This document shows positions 31,461-40,340 of a stretch of 61,411 nt of DNA, one piece after another; positions within the stretch are counted from its first letter, which is position 1; each line of letters begins with the position of its first letter. The notes beneath the pieces are model-generated. The model saw nothing but the letters and a program-made list of their open reading frames with translations, did no database searches and was not told the DNA's origin. Source of the stretch: Lachnospiraceae bacterium (GTDB taxonomy: Bacteria; Bacillota; Clostridia; Lachnospirales; Lachnospiraceae). The position numbers and the translations under genes are program-made. The DNA lies in NCBI GenBank assembly GCA_016290905.1, contig JAEEVO010000001.1, positions 1-61,411 of the forward strand, in the 5' to 3' direction.

Positions 31461-31529
31461 TTATCAACAAAAACAGGTGATTTTTTATGTGATTATGAGT
31501 TATACACCATTTTATCCACGTTATCAACA
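31461..31529 (+). promoter_or_regulatory. cluster of DnaA-box-like 9-mers
   Basis: Four same-orientation 9-mers: TTATCAACA (31461-31469), TTATACACC (31500-31508), TTATCCACG (31512-31520) and TTATCAACA (31521-31529). Each differs from TTATNCACA at one position. Two sit in an exact 14-base repeat GTTATCAACAAAAA (31460 and 31520). An A/T-rich tract of about 70 bp follows (31556-31620). No replication gene is nearby, so a DnaA-titrating or DnaA-regulated site is more likely than an origin. The rest of the 31121-31725 gap is AT-rich with no gene seen. Confidence 0.55.
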
Positions 31530-31689
31530 AAAAATAACCACTTTTGTAGTCTTAATCAAAAAAAATTATAAAGAAATTATAAATTTGGCATTTGTGATAA
31601 ATTTACAAAAAAAATAAAAACAAGTTGACATATGAATGTTGCGAAAACAGCGAGAAAATTTAGAATATTTAAATAATATAAAAAGAGGC

Positions 31690-31719
31690 TTTACAAAACA
31701 TGCCTTTTTAGTGTATAAT
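31690..31719 (+). promoter_or_regulatory. promoter for pel operon
   Basis: TTTACA (31690-31695), 18 bp, TATAAT (31714-31719); the first gene starts at 31774. No other promoter or terminator is seen until 47487. Confidence 0.7.
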
Positions 31720-31773
31720 AGGTAGGTGGTGGTTTGTCAGTATACCCTTATTGCAAAGGACGGAGTGAAATTT

Positions 31774-32049
31774 ATGAACACAAAATTCCAGCTCAGATAT
31801 GCTGCTGGCCGGTACTGGCTTATCGACATGGAACAAGAAATCGGAGACTATAAAAAACCGCTACCCATGAACGAGACGGGCGCGGAGATTTTTGAGTTAA
31901 TGGAACAAGGAAAAACAAATTTACAGATTGCGGAAATCCTTGTGGGCAGATACAATTCAAAGCCTGAGGATGTTTTAAGAGACATAGTGGGTTTTGAAAT
32001 GCATCTGAAAAGTTTTGGGTATAAACCCGGAATACAGGAGGCATTGTGA
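31774..32049 (+). CDS. PqqD-like small protein
   Basis: A 91-aa protein with the PqqD/RRE-like pattern: YWLIDMEQEIGDYKKPLPMNETGAEIFELMEQGKTNLQIAEILVGRYNSKPEDVLRDI split across two beta strands and three helices (core around MNETGAEIFELMEQG). PqqD-fold proteins bind leader peptides of RiPP precursors and hand them to modifying enzymes; here no radical SAM partner is adjacent. The ATG at 31774 has an AAGGACGGAG ribosome binding site. Its stop overlaps the GTG start of the PelD fusion. It is the first gene of the exopolysaccharide operon, which is unexpected and suggests either peptide recognition or an adapted regulatory role. Confidence 0.8.
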   Translation: MNTKFQLRYAAGRYWLIDMEQEIGDYKKPLPMNETGAEIFELMEQGKTNLQIAEILVGRYNSKPEDVLRDIVGFEMHLKSFGYKPGIQEAL

Positions 32050-34253
32050 ACGTACTTCTTATAGGTGGATCGGGAAGCCTGATCAACAGCCTTATAATCA
32101 AATTCAAAAAAGAAGGGCACCGGGTGTTTCTTCTTACAGGAACGCGCCAGGACAAGGCGCCGTATCAGAAAGTTTTTGAAAGATACAATTTTCCATATGA
32201 CTGTTCATGCCTGAACGAGATATTCGAAAGCATCAATATGGATCTGACCATATTTTTGGGCGCTTATGATACCAATTACAAGTGGAAACATGAGGAAGCC
32301 GATGCCGTACAGTATTCTTCGGGTTTAATGAACATACTCATGAGTTACGCCATGAAGAATAAAGGGCGTTTTGTTTATCTGTCATCGGACGAAGTATACA
32401 GTACGCACAGTGAACGTGATATTACGGAGGAAGATGCTCCGACACCCATCGGTGTAAAAAACATGTTACTGGCGCAGGCCGAGGAAATGTGCGAAAGCTA
32501 TCGTACAAGCCGCGAGAAGGATATTGTTACTCTTCGTCTCGACCACGTTTATGTTATTCCCAAGAAACGAAGTGAATGCCGTGACAAGTGCACCCGTATG
32601 TGTCTTGAGGCTTTTGACGAGAAGAAGATCACGGTAAATGAAAACAGCAGATTTGCTCTATTGTATGAAACTGACGCAGTAGAGTTTATTTATCGTATCG
32701 CCGTTTCTGAGACACATGAATACAGCCTGTACAATATATCTTCATGCAATGAGAAAACCGAACCGGAGGTAGCGGAAATAGTAAGACAGTACTTCGGTCC
32801 GGACACCAAGATAATGATGCTTCCCGGAGAGAAGAAGAGGATTGTTCTGTCGAACGAGCGCTTTGTAAATGAGTTTGGAAAGCAATATTACTGTAATGAT
32901 GAAGGTATCATAAAACGTATCACCAGGACAATGCAGCTGAACAAACCAGCATTCTGGGGAGATGAAGAGAAGAAAAAAACCCTTATCGAGAGGATATTTG
33001 AGAGGGGCGGATGGCTGCTCAAGGCCATGGTGCCGTTTGTAGAGAATGTTATCGTATTCATCCCGTTCTTCATGATAAATAACAGAACCACTGACAGTAA
33101 GTATTTTGCAAATCTGGACTTTTATCTGCTGTATGTTCTTTTGTTTGCAATCGTATATGGTCAGCAGCAGGCAGTTTTTTCCGCTGTTTTGGCGACGGCA
33201 GGCTACTGTTTCCGTCAGATGTACAGTCAGTCCGGATTTGAACTGATGCTTGATACGAATACTTATGTATGGATAGCACAGATATTCATCCTGGGTCTGG
33301 TTGTGGGGTATATGCGTGACCAGATCACGAAGATGAAAAGGGAAAGTGTTGAGGAGAAACAGTTCCTGTCCGGTCAGCTGGGCGATATGAAGGATATCAA
33401 CAGCAGTAACGTACGCGTTAAGGAAGCACTTGAAACCCAGCTGGTAAACCAGAACGACAGCGTGGGTAAGATTTACAGCATAACCTCGGCACTGGACCAG
33501 CGAAGCCCGGAAGAGGTTTTGTTCTATGCCGCTGACATGCTTTCTACGCTTGTTAAGAGCAAGGATGTAGCTATTTACAATATTGTTAATGACAGATACG
33601 CCCGTCTTTTCTCTGCAACCTCGAAAAAATCGAGGTCTCTCGGGAATTCCGTAAAATACAGGGATACCCTCGGAGAAATGTATGAAACGATGATGAACCA
33701 CAAGGTTTACATCAATCGTAAGATGGAAGAAAACAAGCCTATGATGGCAAATATGATATTTGATGATGACGGGCAGCCGCTTATAATGCTTCTGGTCTGG
33801 ACTCTTCCGTGGGAGAATATGACTCTTGGTCAGGCAAACCAGCTGATCGTCATCAGTGCGCTCATAAAGAGCGCGGTTGTACGTTCCGCCAGATATCTGC
33901 AGGCATTGCAGGAAAAGAGGTATATAGAGGATACAAAGATATTGGAGCCGGAGGCATTCGGGCTTCTGCTTAACGCATTCCAGAATGCCAAGAAGGAAGG
34001 TCTTGCGGAATGTGTGCTTGTAAAGGTAAGGGTCAGCGACGGAGAGACACTTCAGGAGCTGAGTGAAACTGTTTATAAACATTTGAGGCAGACGGATATA
34101 ATGGGTATAAGCGAAGGCGGGCTCAGGATCCTGCTTTCAAATACGAGTCCTTCCGATGCTGATTTTGTTGTTTCGCGTTTTGAAAAGTTGGGCATTGAAA
34201 CAGAGATAGTGGAGGATGGTATAGTATGTCTACGACCGGACAGAGTATCCTGA
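32046..34253 (+). CDS. pelD: PelD-like c-di-GMP receptor fused to SDR-like domain
   Basis: A 735-aa fusion. Residues 1 to about 290 are an NAD-dependent epimerase/SDR fold (GGSGSLI glycine loop, SSDEVYS at 113-119), but the expected YxxxK catalytic pair is replaced around 138-142 (Lys and Leu), so activity is doubtful. Residues about 328-425 hold four TM segments, then a coiled linker, a GAF-like domain (about 465-600) and a degenerate GGDEF domain. The I-site RxxD is kept (Arg681, Asp684), while the GGDEF signature reads EGGLR (690-694). This is the PelD architecture, an inner-membrane c-di-GMP receptor that activates Pel polymerisation. GTG start with CAGGAGG ribosome binding site. Confidence 0.85.
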   Translation: MNVLLIGGSGSLINSLIIKFKKEGHRVFLLTGTRQDKAPYQKVFERYNFPYDCSCLNEIFESINMDLTIFLGAYDTNYKWKHEEADAVQYSSGLMNILMSYAMKNKGRFVYLSSDEVYSTHSERDITEEDAPTPIGVKNMLLAQAEEMCESYRTSREKDIVTLRLDHVYVIPKKRSECRDKCTRMCLEAFDEKKITVNENSRFALLYETDAVEFIYRIAVSETHEYSLYNISSCNEKTEPEVAEIVRQYFGPDTKIMMLPGEKKRIVLSNERFVNEFGKQYYCNDEGIIKRITRTMQLNKPAFWGDEEKKKTLIERIFERGGWLLKAMVPFVENVIVFIPFFMINNRTTDSKYFANLDFYLLYVLLFAIVYGQQQAVFSAVLATAGYCFRQMYSQSGFELMLDTNTYVWIAQIFILGLVVGYMRDQITKMKRESVEEKQFLSGQLGDMKDINSSNVRVKEALETQLVNQNDSVGKIYSITSALDQRSPEEVLFYAADMLSTLVKSKDVAIYNIVNDRYARLFSATSKKSRSLGNSVKYRDTLGEMYETMMNHKVYINRKMEENKPMMANMIFDDDGQPLIMLLVWTLPWENMTLGQANQLIVISALIKSAVVRSARYLQALQEKRYIEDTKILEPEAFGLLLNAFQNAKKEGLAECVLVKVRVSDGETLQELSETVYKHLRQTDIMGISEGGLRILLSNTSPSDADFVVSRFEKLGIETEIVEDGIVCLRPDRVS

Positions 34254-35140
34254 TAATTACACTGATAGTCCTGAATTTCATAGCTGCAGCCGCTTATTAT
34301 GTTTTCTGGGTGATCATAAAACTGAATAAAGACAAGAGCCTTTTGATAAGGACTATAGTTATTGCTCTTTGTCCTGTGGTAGGCATCGTATTTATCGGAC
34401 TTTCCTATCTTTGGTACAAGGTATTCATGTCGGCGCCGGTCAATCTGGAAGACGTTATTTTCGGAAAGGAACACCCCAAATTTGAAACGAAGGCTGAAGA
34501 AGATAAAGAAAAGAACATGATCCCGCTTGAGGAGGCCATAGCAATAACCGAAAAACAGGATCTGCGTACGCTGATGATGAACGTGGTCAGCAGTGACATA
34601 AAGAATTCACTTTCTTCGATAACTCTTGCGCTTAACAGTGAGGATACGGAGACCGCACATTATGCGGCATCGGTTCTCCAGGACGCCTTAAACGACTTTC
34701 GTACCATGGTCGATAAGGAATATAAAGATATACTTGAGGATGCACCCGATAAATACGAGAGATGCAGTCATCTGATTGATTACATGGATCAGGTGCTTTC
34801 CCAGAAGGTCTTTATAGAGATGGAGCAGCGCAGTTATGTTGGGATAATGGAGGCTGTAGGTGAAATCCTGTATATGGGTGAACCGGACGGTATCACATCC
34901 GTACAGTTTGAGGCGATTTCCCTCAGACTTCTCGGTATAGAAGATTTTGAAAAATGCGAGAAATGGTGTGAAAGGGCCAGGATACACTGCCCGTCGGCAC
35001 TTTCTTCGTATACGTGTCAGCTTAAGCTGTTCTTCTCTATGAACCGAAGAGATGATTTTTTCAGGGTAATAGACGAATTAAAAGCCTCGCCTATAGTTAT
35101 CGACAGAGAAACGCTTGAGCTTATAAGGGTATTTACTTGA
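34226..35140 (+). CDS. pelE: PelE-like membrane/TPR protein
   Basis: A 304-aa protein with two N-terminal TM segments (about 7-29 and 40-66) and a soluble helical domain with TPR-like periodicity (about 95-304). In the segment IAITEKQDLRTLMMNVVSSD and what follows it resembles Gram-positive PelE, which in the Pseudomonas complex bridges PelD and the PelF synthase. It overlaps the pelD stop by 28 bp, a strong coupling. Assignment rests on position and architecture more than on sequence identity. Confidence 0.72.
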   Translation: MSTTGQSILIITLIVLNFIAAAAYYVFWVIIKLNKDKSLLIRTIVIALCPVVGIVFIGLSYLWYKVFMSAPVNLEDVIFGKEHPKFETKAEEDKEKNMIPLEEAIAITEKQDLRTLMMNVVSSDIKNSLSSITLALNSEDTETAHYAASVLQDALNDFRTMVDKEYKDILEDAPDKYERCSHLIDYMDQVLSQKVFIEMEQRSYVGIMEAVGEILYMGEPDGITSVQFEAISLRLLGIEDFEKCEKWCERARIHCPSALSSYTCQLKLFFSMNRRDDFFRVIDELKASPIVIDRETLELIRVFT

Positions 35141-35151
35141 CGAGGTGACAG

Positions 35152-36948
35152 ATGCTTTCAAAGAGAGATTTTTTCAGTATATTTCTTATGATGGCGACAT
35201 TGTTCTTCATTTTCCAGTTTTCCCTGGTCATGAAAGCTGAGGGTAACAATTTTGATGTCAATGAGCATATTACGGAAGTAAATCTTACGGCATCGGATGT
35301 TCCGGTTGTGGATGCGGATCAATGTGTGTGGTTTGTAGGCGATATAGAAGGCGGCGTGGGGGATGCCGTAAGACAGTGGTGTACATATACCAGGCAGAAA
35401 CTCAAGGTGTTTGATACCATACCGGAGCCTGACATGGTATCAAAGATAGAGGCTATCGTGTTTGATCCTTCCACATGTGATATCAGGAATAAGACCGATA
35501 AGCTTCTGGCGTTAGCGGAAATGAAAGCGGTAATGATATTCGGAGATCTTCCGGATGCAGGATATGTGGACAGTGATGAAGAATTAAAGAAGCTGCTGGG
35601 TATTACAAGAGTTGTTGATACCACAGTACATGTTGACGGAGTTCAGATATTCAGCGGGTTCCTTCTCGGCGGAGAAACGGTATATGCCGCCAATAAGAAA
35701 AAAGAAGAAGAAAAGAGATTTGAAGATCTTGATCTTGACATAGCATGGTACGATACGGGACTTGGAACTAAAACTTATATAGTCGGCATCATGGATGAGA
35801 ATGAGGTGCATCCTTATGATTTCCCAAAGATGATCTGGCGAAGCTATTATAACGGAACGTTTATCTATTCGGTAAACGGAGATTATCTTCAGGGAATGAT
35901 GGGGATAGGGTTCCTTGATGCGATGATGTATGATACCAAAGATTATTATATATATCCTATAGTAAATGCAAACAGTGTGGTATTTTCTGATTTTCCGTAT
36001 CTTTCCGAGGAGAATACGGCAAAACTGAAATCGCTTTACAGCCGTAATGCAGAGGCATTCCAGAGAGATATTGCATGGCCGGGCATAATTTCCATGTCTT
36101 CAAGAAGTGAGTTCTGCATGACCTGTTTTATGTCGGACCGATATGATTATTCCAATATGGAAGAAGAAACAAAGGAAAGCGAAGTTAAGTTTTATCTTCA
36201 GCAGTTAAAAGAGCTTGATGCCGAAGCCGGAAGATCCATGGATTTTAAAGGAAATATCACTCTGGCCGAGAAATCGGAACTTAGCCGGAAGTTTTATGAA
36301 AAAGAAGGGATCAGTTACGAATTCCGAAGCCTTTACATAAAAAATTGGAAGGACGAAATGAAGAAGGTTCTTGAGGAACAGGAGCCTCAGGTACGAACTG
36401 TTGTCGGCGGTGTCAGGGGTAACGATCAGGCCATCTCGTTCTGTACTGAAAACGTAACTTTACAGTATACGACAAACAGGGCGGATGAATTTACTTTTAA
36501 GAATGCACTTTTGTATAAAAGCCTTCTCACATCGCTTGGATATACCAATATCCTTATAGACATGAATCAGGCGATATGGCCCGAGAAGAAGGATGATGAG
36601 TGGCAGAATTTCTTTGATCACGTGTTCAGTTATGTTACCACATATTGGTCAAACCGACTGGTGTTTGACGCTACGACAATATCGGAAAGCGATGCACGTA
36701 TAAGGAAGATGCTGAGCGTAAAATATGATTCTTCAAAAAACGACAATACGATCATATTAAACAGCTCGGGAGCCGATGAGAACTACTTTATCCTCAGACT
36801 GCATGACAAGGAGATTGTAAGCGTTTCGGACAATGCCGAATTTACCAGGATTGAAACGGATGCATATCTTTTGAAGGTAAAGGCCGGAGAGACTGTCATA
36901 AACTTAAGGGAATCAAAAGAAATAGTCCGTTATGACGGGATGCTGTAA
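35152..36948 (+). CDS. DUF2194-type exported protein of Pel locus
   Basis: A 598-aa protein with an N-terminal signal anchor (about 7-27) and an extracytoplasmic body. The first about 220 residues look like an alpha/beta domain (VWFVGDIEGG, AVMIFGDLPD); the middle and C-terminal parts (from about 300) have beta-rich character. It resembles the DUF2194 family that I recall in Firmicute pel clusters. No TFDD or HxxxH NodB-type deacetylase motif is obvious. It takes the place that PelA (hydrolase/deacetylase) or PelB occupies in Gram-negative operons, so a role in modifying or anchoring the polymer outside the membrane is inferred. Confidence 0.7.
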   Translation: MLSKRDFFSIFLMMATLFFIFQFSLVMKAEGNNFDVNEHITEVNLTASDVPVVDADQCVWFVGDIEGGVGDAVRQWCTYTRQKLKVFDTIPEPDMVSKIEAIVFDPSTCDIRNKTDKLLALAEMKAVMIFGDLPDAGYVDSDEELKKLLGITRVVDTTVHVDGVQIFSGFLLGGETVYAANKKKEEEKRFEDLDLDIAWYDTGLGTKTYIVGIMDENEVHPYDFPKMIWRSYYNGTFIYSVNGDYLQGMMGIGFLDAMMYDTKDYYIYPIVNANSVVFSDFPYLSEENTAKLKSLYSRNAEAFQRDIAWPGIISMSSRSEFCMTCFMSDRYDYSNMEEETKESEVKFYLQQLKELDAEAGRSMDFKGNITLAEKSELSRKFYEKEGISYEFRSLYIKNWKDEMKKVLEEQEPQVRTVVGGVRGNDQAISFCTENVTLQYTTNRADEFTFKNALLYKSLLTSLGYTNILIDMNQAIWPEKKDDEWQNFFDHVFSYVTTYWSNRLVFDATTISESDARIRKMLSVKYDSSKNDNTIILNSSGADENYFILRLHDKEIVSVSDNAEFTRIETDAYLLKVKAGETVINLRESKEIVRYDGML

Positions 36949-36983
36949 AAATGTTTGACGAATGCTGAAAATGGAGAACGGGC

Positions 36984-38435
36984 ATGAGAATATGTATAGT
37001 GGCGGAAGGCTGTTATCCTTACGTAGTCGGAGGTGTTTCGGGCTGGGTCAACAGTATGATAAAAGCTTTTCCGGAGCATGAGTTTGTTATCCTGACCATT
37101 ATTGCAGACAGGGAACAGAGTGCAAAATTTGCATATGAGCTTCCCGAAAATGTGGTGGCGGTATATGAATCATATCTGACTGATTTTGACTGGGGAAAGA
37201 AACCCAAAACGGGAAAAAGGACCCATTTCGGAGAAAAGTATTACAGAGCCTTAAGAAGTATCGTTATGAACGATAATCCGGACTGGGAGAATATTTTTAA
37301 GCTGTTCGAAAAGGATTTCTCCATAGACGATCTTTTGATGGGTGCGGATTTCCTTCATATTGTACAGGAGTTTTATGAGACGAATTTTACACAGATAAAC
37401 TTCTCCGACTTCCTGTGGACCATGAGATCGATCTATCAGCCGCTGTTTCTTATAATGAAGACACCTATCCCCAAGGCAGATATATATCACTGTGTAGCAA
37501 CCGGATATGCAGGTGTATTGGGAGGAATGGCCAAGATAAGATATAAGTGCGGACTGATAGTTTCCGAGCATGGTATATATGCCAGGGAACGAGAGGAAGA
37601 GCTTATAAAGGCCACATGGGTTGCCGGTATATATAAGAACATATGGATAGACCAGTTTCATAAGATGGCAATCCTCGCATACAACAAGGCCGATGTCGTA
37701 ACCTGCCTTTACGGACATGCAAGGGAGCTGCAGATAGAGCTTGGCTGTAATGAGAGCAAGATAATGATTACAGCAAACGGGATTGATATGTCAAGATTTG
37801 CAAACATCCCCGGAAAGACGCCTGAAGATGAGAATTATGTAAATATCGGAGCGGTACTCAGGGTTACGCCGATAAAGGATGTAAAGACCATGATAAGGGC
37901 GTTCGCTTTTGCAAAACAGATAGTACCCAATCTGAAGCTGTGGATCATGGGACCTACCGACGAGGACGAGAAATATGCTTCGGATTGTTTTGAAATGGTT
38001 GAGATCATGAATCTTAAGGACGTGGTATTTACCGGCAGGATAAATGTTACCGATTATCTGGGAAGGATGGACTTTACCATACTTACAAGTATAAGTGAAG
38101 GTCAGCCTCTTACAATCCTTGAAGGATATGCTGCAAGGAAGCCCGTCATCGCAACTGATGTTGGAAACTGTTCGGGTCTTATATACGGAGAGGGAAGTGA
38201 CAATCTGGGCGACGCAGGGATACTTACTCATATAATGAATACCGAGGAACTTGCGGATGCCATGATAGAGCTTGCCAAAAATCCCGAAAAATGCAAGGCG
38301 ATGGGTGATGTCGGGTATGAACGCTGTAAGGCTAAGTATCAGTTAAGCCAGATGCAGCAGACTTACAGGGAGTTGTACAAAAAAGTGTTTTTATTTAATT
38401 TCCCCAACAGGGAGAAAGAACTTGAAAGGAACTGA
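36984..38435 (+). CDS. pelF: PelF-like polysaccharide synthase glycosyltransferase (GT4)
   Basis: A 483-aa soluble GT-B enzyme. The PelF-specific N-terminus RICIVAEGCYPYVVGGVSGW and the segment ADIYHCVATGYAGVLGGMAK are clear. The donor site shows the E-x7-E motif at Glu372 and Glu380 (SEGQPLTILEGYAARKP). PelF is the cytosolic polymerase of Pel, a partially deacetylated GalNAc-rich polymer in Pseudomonas, using a UDP-hexose(amine). The start has a GGAGAA ribosome binding site; pelG begins 2 bp after the stop, as in other pel loci. Confidence 0.93.
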   Translation: MRICIVAEGCYPYVVGGVSGWVNSMIKAFPEHEFVILTIIADREQSAKFAYELPENVVAVYESYLTDFDWGKKPKTGKRTHFGEKYYRALRSIVMNDNPDWENIFKLFEKDFSIDDLLMGADFLHIVQEFYETNFTQINFSDFLWTMRSIYQPLFLIMKTPIPKADIYHCVATGYAGVLGGMAKIRYKCGLIVSEHGIYAREREEELIKATWVAGIYKNIWIDQFHKMAILAYNKADVVTCLYGHARELQIELGCNESKIMITANGIDMSRFANIPGKTPEDENYVNIGAVLRVTPIKDVKTMIRAFAFAKQIVPNLKLWIMGPTDEDEKYASDCFEMVEIMNLKDVVFTGRINVTDYLGRMDFTILTSISEGQPLTILEGYAARKPVIATDVGNCSGLIYGEGSDNLGDAGILTHIMNTEELADAMIELAKNPEKCKAMGDVGYERCKAKYQLSQMQQTYRELYKKVFLFNFPNREKELERN

Positions 38436-38437
38436 GT

Positions 38438-39904
38438 ATGGCAGGCATAGGAGTTAAGCTGAATAAAATATACAGTAAAAATTCCATAACTACGAATATC
38501 ATCGGCTTCAGTTACAGTACCATCATTACCATAGCCCCCATGATCGTGGTTATTGCGGCAATAATGCTGATGCAGGTTTTACTGGGCTTTTCAAAGCTTG
38601 ACTATTACAGCAGAGAGCTTTATGCCAGTACCGTATTGTACATATTTGTTTTCGGTCTACTGACGGCCTCTCCGTTTAACGCCGTGCTTTCAAGGTTTTT
38701 GTCGGATATAATCTACGAAGAACAGTATGATGATATACTTCCCTGCTATTATATAGGACTTGTTATTAACGTAGTTTTCAGTGCAATATTTGGCATACCT
38801 TTCTGCATATGGGAGCTGGTAGTGGGGAAGGTACCTCCGGTGTTCGTTTTTGCCGGTTTTTGCGGATATATGGCCCTGGTGCTTGTATTCTTTTCGATGC
38901 TTTTCCTTTCAATATGTAAGGACTATGGTCGGATTGCCCTTTATTTCTTCCTTGGCATGGCACTTACGGTCGTGGTATCGTTCTGCTTTGTCTACGCATT
39001 CGGGATGGGGACGACTCTGGCCATGCTACTCGGGCTTGATATAGGGTTTACGCTTACAGCGACTTTGGAGATGGCGCTTATCAGGAGTTATTTCCGTGTA
39101 AACAGCGGAAATTACAGGGGAGTTATCCATTACTTCAAGAAATACTGGCAGCTGGTGCTTACCAACTTTTTCTATACACTGGGGCTTTTTATACACAATT
39201 TTGTATTCTGGACTACAGATATGAGGATCGTTGTTGCGGACTCGTTTGTAAGCATGCCGACCTATGATATGGCGACATGTCTTGCCATGTTTACAAATAT
39301 TTCGGCAAGCGTTATCTTTATTTCGAGAATGGAAATGAATTTCCACGATCGTTACAAAAAGTATTCCGAGGCTGTCATAGGCGGTCGAGGCATGGACATA
39401 TTAAATGCGAAAAACCGAATGTTTGAACAATTACGACATGAGATAATGAACCTGGTCCGTCTTCAGTTCATTGTTACCATAATAGCATTTTTGGTTTTTA
39501 TCGTACTTATGCCAATGTTTGGATTCGGAGGGGTAATACTTCAGATTTATCCCTGCCTGGCTTCCGGCTATTTTATAATGTTCCTGATGTACGGAGAACT
39601 GGTTTTCCTGTATTATTTCAGTGACTTAAACGGAGCTATGGCGTCGGCGATCAGTTTCTGCGTGGCAACGCTGCTGGGGAGCATAGTATCTTGTCATTTT
39701 ACGACCATATGGTTCGGAGTGGGGCTTGTATTCGGATCCTTTGTGGGATTTACCGTAGCATATTTCAGATTAAGGAGCATAGAGAAAAATCTGGACGTAC
39801 ATATTTTCTGTAACGGCAATCTTTTGGACAGGGGTCCGGGTAAAGAAGCACCTTCAAATATTGTTTTCAACAGGAAGTCTATTAATAACAGAAAAGAAAA
39901 GTGA
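38438..39904 (+). CDS. pelG: PelG-like membrane transporter
   Basis: A 488-aa polytopic protein with about twelve TM segments, of the MOP/MATE-like PelG family. The N-terminal GIGVKLNKIYSKNSITTNIIG and following SYSTIITIAPMIVVI, as well as SPFNAVLSRFLSDIIYEE, are typical. With PelD, PelE and PelF it forms the inner-membrane Pel synthase/translocon, moving the growing chain outward. It is immediately after pelF, coupled. Confidence 0.93.
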   Translation: MAGIGVKLNKIYSKNSITTNIIGFSYSTIITIAPMIVVIAAIMLMQVLLGFSKLDYYSRELYASTVLYIFVFGLLTASPFNAVLSRFLSDIIYEEQYDDILPCYYIGLVINVVFSAIFGIPFCIWELVVGKVPPVFVFAGFCGYMALVLVFFSMLFLSICKDYGRIALYFFLGMALTVVVSFCFVYAFGMGTTLAMLLGLDIGFTLTATLEMALIRSYFRVNSGNYRGVIHYFKKYWQLVLTNFFYTLGLFIHNFVFWTTDMRIVVADSFVSMPTYDMATCLAMFTNISASVIFISRMEMNFHDRYKKYSEAVIGGRGMDILNAKNRMFEQLRHEIMNLVRLQFIVTIIAFLVFIVLMPMFGFGGVILQIYPCLASGYFIMFLMYGELVFLYYFSDLNGAMASAISFCVATLLGSIVSCHFTTIWFGVGLVFGSFVGFTVAYFRLRSIEKNLDVHIFCNGNLLDRGPGKEAPSNIVFNRKSINNRKEK

Positions 39905-39926
39905 GAAAGGAAGGTATTAAGAAGAG

Positions 39927-40340
39927 ATGGATTACGGTTTTTTTCTGCAGATATTGTTTGTTATAGCAGGCGTGTTGATCTTTGTTACTGAGATTGTCCT
40001 TCTTGCAAAGAGGAAGCTTTCCGAGTCAACTTCTCTCACATGGGGATTTGTTGCCATTGTATTTATAATAGCGGGAATAGTTTTAAGACCTACCGGATGG
40101 ATAAAGTATATGAGTATGGCGGGAATGATCCTGCTTTGCCTGGTAGGCTTATGTCTGGTATACGGTCTGTTTGTTATAAGCTGTCACATTTCGGAGCTTT
40201 CCAGAAAAGAGACCGAGATGGCCATGAATATCTCGCTCCTTAATCAGGAGATCATTGAATTAAAAAAGAATGTATCCGAAAAAGAAAAGGAACTGGCTAA
40301 ATATACCGCGGAAAAGACAGAAGAAAACGGAGACAAATGA
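39927..40340 (+). CDS. DUF2304-like small membrane protein
   Basis: A 137-aa protein with three TM segments (about 5-26, 37-56, 63-90) and a C-terminal cytoplasmic coiled coil rich in Glu/Lys (about 92-137). It has the layout of DUF2304 proteins, which commonly sit beside membrane-associated GT2 enzymes; a GT2 enzyme lies two genes downstream. The ATG of the next gene overlaps its stop. It probably anchors or guides a glycosyltransferase. Confidence 0.72.
   Translation: MDYGFFLQILFVIAGVLIFVTEIVLLAKRKLSESTSLTWGFVAIVFIIAGIVLRPTGWIKYMSMAGMILLCLVGLCLVYGLFVISCHISELSRKETEMAMNISLLNQEIIELKKNVSEKEKELAKYTAEKTEENGDK

Noticed and set aside
31456-31620. chromosomal replication origin
   Set aside because: DnaA-box-like sites and an A/T-rich tract are present, but dnaA, dnaN, rpmH or other origin-linked genes are absent and gene orientation does not change as expected at an origin (mostly + strand on both sides).
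32742-34082. 446-aa ORF antisense to pelD
   Set aside because: Covers the conserved PelD transmembrane, GAF and GGDEF part; Cys/His-rich composition without a domain, no start signals.
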